Shown here: positions 12,301-24,300 of the stretch, piece after piece
Position numbering within the stretch: position 1 is the first letter of the stretch
How the letters are laid out: each line of letters begins with the position of its first letter
Source: Blasia pusilla
Taxonomy: Eukaryota > Marchantiophyta > Marchantiopsida > Blasiales
Assembly (NCBI GenBank): GCA_050084515.1
Contig: CM114275.1
Location: 2,542,001-2,606,000 of the forward strand
Direction: 5' to 3'
Length of the DNA: 64,000 nt
The notes under the pieces: model-generated
The model's database searches: none
Told to the model about the DNA's origin: nothing
The model's input: the letters and a program-made list of their open reading frames with translations, nothing else
Program-made: the position numbers and the translations under genes

Positions 12301-15300
12301 ACTGCTCCTTGCAGTAACTTGACTCTTGATTCCCTTTTGAGATAAGAAATCTTTGAACTGTTTGTTGATGTATTCTCCACCTCCATCAGTTCTAAGCACT
12401 TTCACTTTCAGGCCAAGCTCATTCTCAACCTCATTGACAAAGTGCTGAAATCTGTCCAAGACTTCATCCTTTGTCTTCATCAAGTAGACAAACGTCCTTC
12501 TTGACTTGTCATCAGTGAAAGAAACAAAGTATTTTGCACCTCCGTGAGATGCTACTTTCATCGGTCCACACACATCAGAGTGGATGAGCTCAAGCTTTTC
12601 TCCTACTCTAGTTTTGGACTTCTTAGGTGTAGAAGTTCTACTCTGTTTCCCTTCTATACAACCTTCACAAAAGAATTCTGAACTATCAGGTGGTAAATGG
12701 AATCCAACAACCATCTTCTGGAGTTTCCTCAGATTCTGAATTCCCAGATGTGCTAGTCGCCTATGCCAAATGTCTAAAGAATTTTCTTCAGATCCAATGT
12801 TGGCCGATTCTTCATCAACATGTGTTGTATGAAGTTTATAAAGCTGATTGTTCACAATCGAAGCTTTCCCGATTTCAGTTGTATCATGATCAAAAATAAT
12901 GCAATGATCATCTGTAAACAACACTTTGAAACCCTCACTTGCTAAGACTTTCACAGAGATCAGATTTTTTCCTATCTCAGGAATATAAAGGACATTTTTG
13001 AGAAGTAATTCTCTACAACCTTTCAGATTTAGATGAACTTCACCTTTGGAAGAAGTTTCCAGCTTGTGATTGCTTGCCACTGTTACATTGCGTGTAGAGA
13101 TTTTCTGAATGTTGCTAAAACAACTTCTCTTACCGCACATGTGAGATGTTGCTCCACTATCAATGTACCAAGCATCCCCAGAACTTGATTCGAATGGTAC
13201 ATCACCTTCCAAAGTCATGAATAGTTGATCATCATCGCTATCTTCAACCACATGAGCTTTCTCGGAAGTGTTGAACTTTCCCAAGCTTTTCTTCTTGCCT
13301 TTCAGGTCTCTCACCTTTTTCCAACAGACCTCTTCTGTATGGTTCAGCATGTTGCAATATTTGCACTTGAGCTTCTTCATGCCCTTTTCATTGTACCCTC
13401 TCTTACCAACCTTGGCAGCAAGAGCGATCTCATCAGATACATTGTTCCTACCAGCATGCTTCGATTCTTCATTGATGAGTTGTCCGTTGACATACTCCCA
13501 GGTAAGTTTCTTTTTCTCTTGAGCTTCCAGCACAGTACTCACAGTCTCAAAACTCTTAGAGAGAGTGCTGAGAAGTAGACCTACTTGGAAAAATCGTCTA
13601 CTTTGAGACCTCCTTCGATGAGAGTAGAAATCATCCCTTTCACCCTCGCCACATGAGTAGCAACAGGCTCAGATTCGTCCTGGCGCAAGTTCACAAGGTT
13701 CCGAAGGACACTAAAGATGTGTCCTACAGATTCAGTTTGTAAGCCTTCTTTCACAGTCTCCCACATGGCATGAGCATTTGGTTTGTCACGGGCCATCTCT
13801 ATAGCAGAGTCTCCCATGTTCATAACCAATGCAGCCATTGCCCTATTGTTGATTTGATCCATTCTGCATCCAACAGTTGCATTGCTGTTGGTGCACATTG
13901 GACGACTTCCCAACAATCCTTATGACAACAGAGGATCTTCATTTCAAAAGACCACTTTCTCCAATTAGTTGCGTCTAATTTCTTGCTAACCCAGTGATCC
14001 ATATCACTTCATGGGCCCATAACCTAAAAGAAAAACAGGAGTAAACAAATACTGACTTTGATTACAGAGCTAATTTGTTTCTCCAAGCTCCAAGAAGTTA
14101 CAGCAGATTATAAATACATGGAATAGCTTCACAGACGTCAAATAGGAAAGGAAACTCTGTACTTACAAAAACATGAGAGAGATCTGATTGATCTACTACT
14201 CACAAACTTCCTCCCTATAGGAAGAAGAGACTCTCTACACTATTGATGCCTTTTCAAGCAGCACACTATCTCCTCCAGCAGCAGGTCCTCCAAAACATCA
14301 ACTCCTTCTATCACAATAGGTCAGCCACCCAAGCTGAGGGGCAGCAATACTGAAGTTCGCAGGTCCAGGAGCTGGGAACAGTAGAGAAGAGAATGAGAGT
14401 GCTCTGGTAAGCCTCTTGCTCTTATAGGATAGCCCCTGGCTATCTTAAACCCTAAAAGTCCTTAACTAAGGCTAAAGGAGGCTATTATGAAACCCTAAAG
14501 GTTTTTAACTAAGACTAAAAAAGCTATTGCGAAAACCTAAAGGTCTAGTTAATAAACCTAAAAATAGAATTTTACCTATAGATAGAAAAAGTTAACTTTT
14601 CATAGTAAAAAACAGATTTTTTCGCTCCTGATCTTACAGTTGCAATTTCAACATGCTGATGGAGATTGTTTGTGCTCAATGGTGAGCCATGTCTGATCTC
14701 TGAGCTGGTGACATGTGAGGACCTGTAGTGTGAGTGCAAGGTGTGGCTGAGTAGAATCCTTCTTAGTATCTCTTAGATAGTAAGAAGAGTCACATCATGG
14801 TAGGGCTCTGATTTGGCAATAGAGATAGGAACTGATTTGCTGATTGTGTACAAGCTGAAATCATGGATGGTCTAGCTGATGCTAGCTCTGACTTTGTACA
14901 AGGAGATACTTCTGCTGGTCAATCATATTCTCAGGTTATGGGCCCACCCCAAACCTTTCTCCTTAGTGATTTCAGCAGTGTAGAGAAGTTAGATGGTGGG
15001 AACTATAGAGAATGGTCCAGAACCATGATGGACATTCTAATGCTGAAAGGGTTGTGGGTGTATGTTGAGATGAAACCTCACAATGTAGAAGAGCTTGTGG
15101 TAAACTTCGCTTGGAGACAGCAAAATCAGTTGGCAGCTATCTTACTCAAACAGACCCTGAACTCCTCTATGAGGGAGTTGGTGGATGGTATAAGCAATGC
15201 TTGGGAGATCTGGTCCAAGCTGAAGAGTTTGAACAAGGAGTCAGCTTTGACTCTAGCTATGCAAAGATGGAAGACATTGAGCTCGACAAGGATGGCTGAC

Positions 15301-18300
15301 ACAGATAGAGTTGCAGCTCACATTGCCAAAATGGAGTCAACTTTTGCACAAGTGAAAGCAGTTGGACAGGAACTGATTCCTATATGGAAGGTAACCCTGT
15401 TGCTATCCTCCTTACCTCCTCGATTTGATACAATGGTTACAATCTTTGAAACCTGGGAGGCAGATTTGCTTACATGGGAATCTCAGACCAACAAGCTCCT
15501 GAGATATGATCAGAAGCGAGAGGTGATTGTGGAAGAAACAGTCATGCTCAACAGGGATAGGAAGTGGAAAGAGACCAGAACTTGTTACATTTGTGCAGAG
15601 AAGGGACATCTTGCTGCAATTGTCCAAAGAAGTTGAAAAGGGGAGAGAAAGTTAAAAGGAGTGGATCTGCAGTGAAGAATCAAGAGAAGTTGATGGAGAA
15701 GCAAAGTACCTCCTACAGGGAGAAGGATAAGGCAAAGGTTGCTGGAGTGATGACTACTGAATACACATCTGATGAAAGTTGCTGTTCTTTCATGATGGCC
15801 TCGTGTGAGAAAGATCTCAAGAGGAGCAGTGGATGGTGGGTGGACTCGTGCAACATCACATGTCTGTTATCAAGAGGAGTTGTTCTCAAACCTAAAACCA
15901 GCAAGTAATCATCACGTGAGAAGTGCTTCTGGATTGTTAAGTCCTGTGGGAGGGGTTGGCTCAGTTTCTATTTTCTTCAGTGCTGATGAAAGCAAATTGA
16001 TGAAATGGCAGCTGCATGGAGTGTTATATGTTGCAGATTACATAAAAATCTGTTGTCAGTTAAGAAATTATTGGAGGCAGGAATTGATGTGCACTTCTGG
16101 AACTCAAACCAGACTTGCACACTTGAAAGAAATGGGAAAGTCTTGTGCCGAGGAGTGGTACAAGGAAATTTGTTCAAACTGCTGGAATGTGATCCAGAGG
16201 AGCAGGTAAATCTCACTGAGAATAGGAGCTTGCTGAATCTGTGGCATTGCAGATTGGGGCACCTATCGAACACAGCATTCGAGCTCTGCAAGGAATGTCA
16301 TGTGGTGTGGAGATTGAGAAGTCACAGAAGCTTGAGTTCTGTGAGGCTTGTGTGCAAGGGAAAGCTCACAAGTCACCCGCTCCCAGAAGGTCACTTAACA
16401 GGTCTGAAAGATTATTGGACCTGATTCACTCTGATGTGTGTGGACCAATGCCTGTAAAGTCACTAGGAGGAGCACGCTATTTTGTGTCATTTGTGGACGA
16501 CAAGAGTAGAAAGAGCTTTGTGTACCTGATAAGCAGCAAGGCTCAAGTTCTAGAGAAATTTGTTATCTTTGTCAACATGACAGAGAGGCAAGTTGAACGA
16601 AGAGTGAAGAGACTTAGGTCTGATGGAGGAGGAGAATATGCAAGTAAAGACTTTCAAGCATATCTCTCAGCCAAGGGGATATTAAAAGATGTTACGGCAC
16701 GTGACAGCCCCCACCAAAATGGAGTAGCTGAAAGGCTGAATAGAACCTTGCAAGAGAAAGCCTTGAGCATGTTGCAACATGCCAAGCTTGGTCAAGAATT
16801 CTGGGAGCAGCTATCATGACAGCGAATTATCTGAGGAACATCAGTCCCACAGCGGCCTTGAAGAATGTAACTCCAGAAGAGTGCTGGTCTGGTAAGAAAC
16901 CTGACATTTCTAGATTGAAAGTGTTTGGTTGTGTTGGCTATGCCCTCACCCCTGATACACAAAGGAGGAAACTAGATGCAAAGGCTGACAAGTACATATT
17001 TGTTGGGTATGAAGAAGGGCTGAAAGGATACATGTTGTATAATCCTAGAACCTGCAAGGCAATTCGAAGCAATGATGTGACTTTTGATGAGAAGAGTTTT
17101 TGGAAAGACTCTGAGCACAAAGAGTCAATGGTCACCAGAGTGATGCCAGTAATCACTTCTGTTGTCACTCCTGTAAACATCCCTGTAGTGTCGAACTCAC
17201 ATCAAGATGCTGATAAGGAGGAAGTATCAAAGGATACACTTGCAGAATGTAGTGGAGGATTAGATACTTGCACCCAAGGTGTAAGAGAGGAAGATCATGT
17301 TGAAAATGATCAGCCTATGAAGGTGTACCAAAGGAGAAGTGCAGCCAAGCAAGTTCTAGAGGCACATGAGTCCACAGAGGGAGTGATCAAGGAGATCTCA
17401 GAGCAAAGGAGATCTGGAAGAATTTCCAAACCTGTAGAAAGGTTGGGGATAAACGAAGCTCATTCTATTGAAGAAGGAGTTGTAGAGCCCAACTCTTTGA
17501 GTGAGGCTATGAGCAGGAATGATTCGAAACAGTGGGAGCAGGCTGTGGCAGAAGAAAAGGTCTCATTAGAGAAAAATGAGACATGGGAGTTTGTAGATTT
17601 GCCACCTGGTAGAAAGACCATTGGTTGCAAATGGGTCTTCAGAATAAAAAGGGGACCAAAGAATGAGATCTTGAAGTACAAGGCACGTCTGGTTGCAAAA
17701 GGCTTCAATCAGGAAGCTGGTTTAGACTATCAGGAGACCTTTGCTCCTGTTGCAAGGTATGGATCCATTAGAGTTCTCTTGGCATTAGCAGCTCAACATA
17801 ATTGGGAGGTGGAACAGATGGATGTGAAGACTGCATTCTTAAATGGAGAACTGAAAGAGGAGATCTACATGGAGGTACCAGATGGTTATACTCATCCAGG
17901 CAAGGTGTGTCTCTTGAAGAAAGCCCTTTATGGCCTAAAGCAAGCACCTAGATGCTGGTATGAGAAGATGGATGCTTACCTGATCAGGAAAGGATTCCAA
18001 CGTAGCAATGCAGATCAAGGAGTGTACTCCTTAGACTCACTATGTACATAGCATTGTATGTTGATGATCTTCTGATGCTAGGAGGGAGCTTAGACACTGT
18101 AAAGAGAGTGAAGAAAGACCTCTGTCGCAACTTTGAGATGGTTGATCTGGGTCCAGCAAAGTGGCTATTGGGGATTCAGATTGAGAGAAATCGGGAAGAG
18201 AGCTGGATACGATTGAGTCAAGAAAAGTATATAGAGAGTATCTTGATCAGGTACAACATGCAAGATTGTAAGCCTGTATCAACACCCCTAGATCCTGGCT

Positions 18301-21300
18301 GCAAACTCAGCAAAGATATGGGAATTTCAACTGAAAAGGTTGACAATTTGCAAGCACTATATCAAAGTGCTGTAGGGTCATTGATGTTTGCTATGGTCTG
18401 TACCAGAGCAGACTTAGCATACCCAGTTGGTGTCTTAGCCAGGTACACCAGCAAACCTACAATAGAACATTGGAAATGTCTGAAGAGAGTACTCAGATAT
18501 TTGCGTGGCACAACAAGAACATACTTGGAATACAGGCATCAAGAAAATGGACCAATCTTGGAAGGGTTTTCAGATGCAAGTTGGGGAGATGATACTGATG
18601 AAAGAAGATCAACAAGTGGATATGTCTTCTTGTTAAGTGGAGGGGTGATCAGCTGGTGCAGTAAGAAACAAAGAACTGTTGCACTCTCTACAACTGAGGC
18701 AGAGTACATGGCGCTTTCTCTTGCTGCTCAGGAGGTGATCTGGTTAAGGAGCTTATTGAATGATCTTGGATATGAACAGATGACTCCTACATCCCTACAG
18801 GTTGACAACAAAGGAAGTATTGCATTAAGCAAAAATCCTGTTCATCATCCTAGAACAAAACACATAGACATCAAACATCACTTTGTAAGAGAAATGATAG
18901 GAAGAGAAATCTCCTTGGTTTACTGTCCAACAGAGAATATGGCAGCTGATGTCCTGACCAAACCTCTGTCACAGGACAAACATAGAAAGTGTATATCTAT
19001 GATGGGCATTACTCTAAACTCTCATTAAGAGGGAGTGTTGAAATTTGTTAATATCTAGTTTAGTCATGCTCTAAAAATAGTTAGACAGATACTAACTTAG
19101 TTGGATACTAATTTAGTTAGCTAGAGATAACTTAGTGTTCCTCTATCTTTTAGGGTAACCTTGAATTAGGGCAATTCTCGAGTTAGGGTTAGCCACCATC
19201 TGTTATTTAGGGTATGGATCTGTTCAAGAAGATCTAAGGGCCAGAAGTGCTCACCCTGATGTATATAATGTCTCTGTTTAGAGAGCAGAAGCAAATTCTA
19301 CAGCATGCACAGTTTTGGTGAGGACTCCTGAGGCTCTTGGTCCTGCTGCAGAGTGATCAGAGAGTAGGAATAGGAGATTGAGACTAATTGCTGTGCTTGC
19401 TAGAGCCTCACTGGAAGGCAGGTTGTTTTGTCTAGTATGCTGATGGAGATTGTTTGTGCTCAATGGTGAGCCATGTCTGATCTCTGAGCTGGTGACATGT
19501 GAGGACCTGTAGTGTGAGTGCAAGGTGTGGCTGAGTAGAATCCTTCTTAGTATCTCTTAGATAGTAAGAAGAGTCACATCATGGTAGGGCTCTGATTTGG
19601 CAATAGAGATAGGAACTGATTTGCTGATTGTGTACAAGCTGAAATCATGGATGGTCTAGCTGATGCTAGCTCTGACTTTGTACAAGGAGATACTTCTGCT
19701 GGTCAATCATATTCTCACACCAAAGAGTCCAAGTCCCTTGAGCTATTTCCAAAACTTGAGAAGGAAAAGGAAGGAAAGGGTCATTTGTAGAGAACGTACC
19801 GAGATTGCCATAAGTATCAGGCGGGCCAGAATTTCCTCAGGGGCAGGCATGCCCATACTTAAAAGTCGTAATGCAACCAAGTCTGTTTCACTGACATTTT
19901 CTGAAGCCGGATAGTAAACCTGTGAAGTCCAAAGAAAGAAAAATAAAGAAAACGTTTACTGGAAGTAACTGAGATGGCAGCGGAATTGTGAGCAAGAATA
20001 GAGCCTCTAATTATCATTGGACATCTCCTTTAAATCAAGGCAAGGGTGAAAAGTACACCTCAGAGGTTTCCAGAAAGAGGAGCTGCCGCACGATACAAGT
20101 GAATTGACTCTCCGCCATGGATGGCAGATAGACGGCTAGTACACTAGTGCACCAAGCCATGGCCTCTACCTGCTCACATTGAGGAAGACTACGTATCATT
20201 AGTTTCTTATGCAAATAGCTTTCCCCTACATGATAGGGTTCGGTCTCATGGCCCTTTCAGGTCCACTTGCCATTAAATGTATCCTTAAATGAGACAGGAT
20301 ACGTAGATGTTCTTCACCCCACCATGGGAGCTCCACTCTTCAGCAGCAACTTAGGTATTCCAAAGAGTATCTACACTTGTACAACCCTTCACATTATAAG
20401 TTTCAAGGACAACAACAGTTGAAAATTTGATGTGGTGTTCAAAAGTCGGGCATGCCCAGCTACTCCACCTGAAAATTTGCAGCATCGAGACTAAACTTCT
20501 CCAGCTGCAGCAACTTCTCTGACAATGCACAGGAACTAGTTCCAGGAACCAAATTCGCTGGAGAGGAGGTGATGGCTGAAACTACATTCTCATCAAGTGC
20601 ATATGGTACGACAGCAAGTAACAACAGCTGGCATGCAAGATCCACCAGCTAGACCACAGAACCGAAGGTCAGACACAGCAGGAAGCCACTCAAACACAAT
20701 GAAATGTACTTTATAAGAACTGAAAATCAACAGCCGGTGTCAATTGAAAAGTACAAAAAAACAATGAATAGCACTCAGAACTGAAACCTCACCTGTTTAA
20801 GCCAAGCTTCTTTCAAAACTTCATGCTGCTCAGCCATTACTGGCCAAGGCTGCATCAGCCCGTGGCAAAGGGCATGTACATCAATATCTGAGCCTACTTG
20901 CTTCATCATCCTAAACATACAAACACAAGCACCAATTATGAGATTCTTGCAATAGTTGGCATTTTGTCTCAAGGGACTAATGTTCAAAAGCAAAACGCCA
21001 GATCCACTCTCAGATAACCCAAGCTCAATCTTCAGCCCCTTACGAGAGTTGAATTTTTTTTTCAAAAGAATTATGATTCCTTGGCGGACATGCCTCTGCA
21101 CGTACTGAATGGGAGGGAGGGACAAGAGAGGACTTGTTCATCCATGAGCAAATCTCATTGTCTAAAGAGGTTCAGAGATTAAAGATGGTACCTGCGCACT
21201 AAGTCTCTCAGCTGGAAGCGATACTCGTCATTTGCAGCTAGCTCCTGAAACCAGACAAATTGTTTGAACTAATGATATGCAGTTTTCATATGTTAACCTA

Positions 21301-24300
21301 GTTTACATTCTTTAATAGTAAGATCGCAAATAGCAAAATAGAGCTTTACCTATTTCTTTGTTCCAGATGGGCAAACATATTCTCAGTTAAAGATCTAATA
21401 CCTGAAAGATGAGTGCAAGCTCATGCTCTGGAGGTGGAGCTTCTGGCATTGCCTTCAAGACTAAAATAATGCTTTTCAAGTTGTGAGGATTTTTGTTATT
21501 GACTTCAGCGGTTACAAAAGTCTGTAAAGGTCATTGATGATACACAAGTCAGCAATTCAACTGGACAACATAGAGCATAAGAATGTGATATGCAATTAAC
21601 CAAATCTCTCGAGACATAAAGAGATCAGATAAAACATTTCTTCAAATGTTTCTATATTCCATTATCTCCTGGGCAGACTCCCCAAAATGCTAGTTGCAAC
21701 CACTTAATTGCACCACTTCGCCAAGCCAAAAGTCCAGTAAGTTGAAAGGAACCTAACCCAAAGCGTCACCAAGGCAACCAAAACAGCAGCTTGAAGGCAG
21801 AGAATACCATGTTTTTAAAAGTAACTACTACAAGTCTTCCGTACAATAATCAAATAAGAGAATGCCACAATTTAAATAAGCACATGGGAAATGTAACGAC
21901 CTTCAAGGCAAGAGTAGCATACTCTGGCCTTCGCCTCACCAGCTGGGTCACCATGTCCCCAAATATGTTCCCATGTAGAGACTTCATCTGCACCAAAAGC
22001 CAACATACAGCCACAACAAGACAGACTGAATTATTTTTTCACTGCATAATCAGTAGTGAGCCTCAAAAGGCTCACTACTGAGGACCATTGAGGCTCAGTA
22101 GAGAGCCTCAATGATCTCACTCCAATCCTTTTCATCATTGATCTTGGGATTGTCATCCCATGCTTTTTCTTTCTGTCAAGGTAGAATTTAACATGGTTTG
22201 TAGTGCAAGGAATCAACAATTAAATAATGCCCAATATCAAGGACAGGTTACAGCCAAAGCTTGTAGATTCTCCATGGAATAACATTGCCTTGAAACTAAC
22301 AAAATGAAAATTGCATTTCTTGCATTCACCTTTACGTTTAAGAATGTCTTTTGGAAAACGAAAGGAGTCAGCTTGACAGATGATATCTTAAAATTTGTTG
22401 AAACCACAACTGGTGATTGAATGTTCCAATGCATTCAAGTCCTTGAAAAGTGGGATAAGACATGAGATTACAAGAGCAAATAGCATAGGTAATTACAACC
22501 GCAGACACGTTTTCCCATTTACATTTTTATCGTCACTTTGCCACCATATACCAACGACCTCAGAATATCATTCCTGAATAGATTTCTCATTTGTCCATGA
22601 ATAAGGTTGTCAACCCAAAACACCTACCAAAAGTTTATTGAAAATTTTATCAAAGGCTCACGTGCCTATCGAATCTATCTGAAGTTTGATTGGTTACAGG
22701 AATATCCTTTGCTACTTTGGGTAAGGCTCCAATGTGTCTCCTCTTTCGGAACACATCATGGTTGTAGAAAACTGCAAACCTTCTCATCTTATTCAAACTA
22801 TTTTGAGGGTGAGCATATACTGCACTTAGTGTTGTTGGAAAAATTGTAGCAGTCAAGACTTGATAAATAACCTGTTCGAACACTTGTATACAACTTTCGG
22901 AACAGTGTGTGTAGCATGTCTAGTGTATATGTGAAAGGAAATACAGAGTGTGAGTGTAGACAGAACTCCACTCAGCTGCTAGAGTTTAGACTTCACTTTG
23001 TATCCTGCGTACATTCTCCAGACTTACTCATTAAGTAATCCCTATCATAGCCTTGCGACCATAGACCCCACACTCTAGTTGGATGGTCCTAGAGACTGGC
23101 ATGGGTGGAGTGATAAAGACATGAAGAAGGTTTTGTATGAGAGGAGGGAAACTCTCTTAAATAGCGTGACTGCTGACCACACAGAGTGTTGGTGTAGAGC
23201 TTCCAGGTATCTACCAAGAAGCTCCTTACAACACTATCTACCTTACCTGATTGGGATCCACAAGACAGGTTAACACTAACGGGTGTAGCAGCTTTGGGCA
23301 GCGAATTTAGGCTACTAAATGTGATGAACACTTCTCGTGCTACCAACTCAGCAATTCTAGTAAGGCTCTTGCTTTTTATGTCATCCAGTTTGCCCAAGTG
23401 ACCAACTAGTGACTGGAGGGTTTCATCCCCATCATCACACAAGGTGCAGAACTATGGCTGCATTCCCATCCCCCATTGTTGGTGGTTCAAGTTGACCGCC
23501 CATGTGCTTATGCAGAAAATGAGTGATTGAACCCCAACTTACTGATGCACGAAAGAAAGATGATTCTCAATAAGGGTACCGAGGGTATAATCACATTATA
23601 CCTATTGTAGACATCTGTCACCTCAAAAATTGTCTCCCACTGCTTCTCTTCCCCAGATCAGATTCAGATAGCTCAATTCTTACATAGTTGTGTGAAGACT
23701 AGGGAAAATCACCTGGCACAAAGGACCTCTTAGGCCCTTGCTGGTGCATTGCTAGTTCTTTCTTCAAATTGTTGTTACTTCTTCAAAACTAAGTTATCAT
23801 AAGTGACAGGGAAAACTAGTACTGACCTGACCAGGAGCCTGTATGGAGATTATTCTAAGAGCAAGGAGATTTGCCACCGTCGTACAATCATTATCACTTG
23901 TTCCCCGAGTATGCTGCACGATACGATCCAACAGTGCCTTTGCTGCACGCAGATGGACAGTGTTGTTCAAAAATGCATCAAGCATGCTGGAAGCGACAAC
24001 CCGCACCTCCTCATATCCTGCACCTTGCATCAGCAACCTTCCAAAGCAAAACATCCATCAGTGATAGGACCCTATACATATGACTGATGCCAGCATACAT
24101 GATCACATCCCAAAGCGAATGAGTATAAGTGTACAGGAAAATAGAAAGGTTCAGAACTGATCAGTGGCATACACGACCAAGTAGATGAGCCAACTTCCAG
24201 AAGACAGACAACACTGACCCTTACTCGTGTTGTCTTTGAGTGCTTAATTTTTCCACACCTTGCTGAAGACAAAAAGGTGTGGACTTGTCTATGTTGTAAA

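Larger units (their letters stand above)
9331..14653 (-). mobile_element. Ty1/copia retrotransposon B, nested in the 5' LTR of element A
   Basis: 5,323 bp, opposite in orientation to A and co-oriented with INTS1. Both LTRs are 629 bp and almost identical by eye. Target duplication TGCTG at 9,326-9,330 and 14,654-14,658. The pol frame is intact over 1,191 codons; gag is broken. It must be younger than A, because it splits A's LTR. Confidence 0.94.
8924..19717 (+). mobile_element. Ty1/copia retrotransposon A (host of nested element B)
   Basis: Complete LTR element in an INTS1 intron, antisense to the gene. It is bounded by 5-bp target duplications CACCA (8,919-8,923 and 19,718-19,722). The 3' LTR is 682 bp. 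The 5' LTR is also 682 bp once element B and its target duplication are removed (8,924-9,330 plus 14,659-14,933). I counted about four substitutions between the LTRs, so insertion was recent. Gag and pol are present in copia order (gag, protease, integrase, reverse transcriptase, RNase H) but are broken by six frame changes, so this copy is non-autonomous. Confidence 0.93.
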
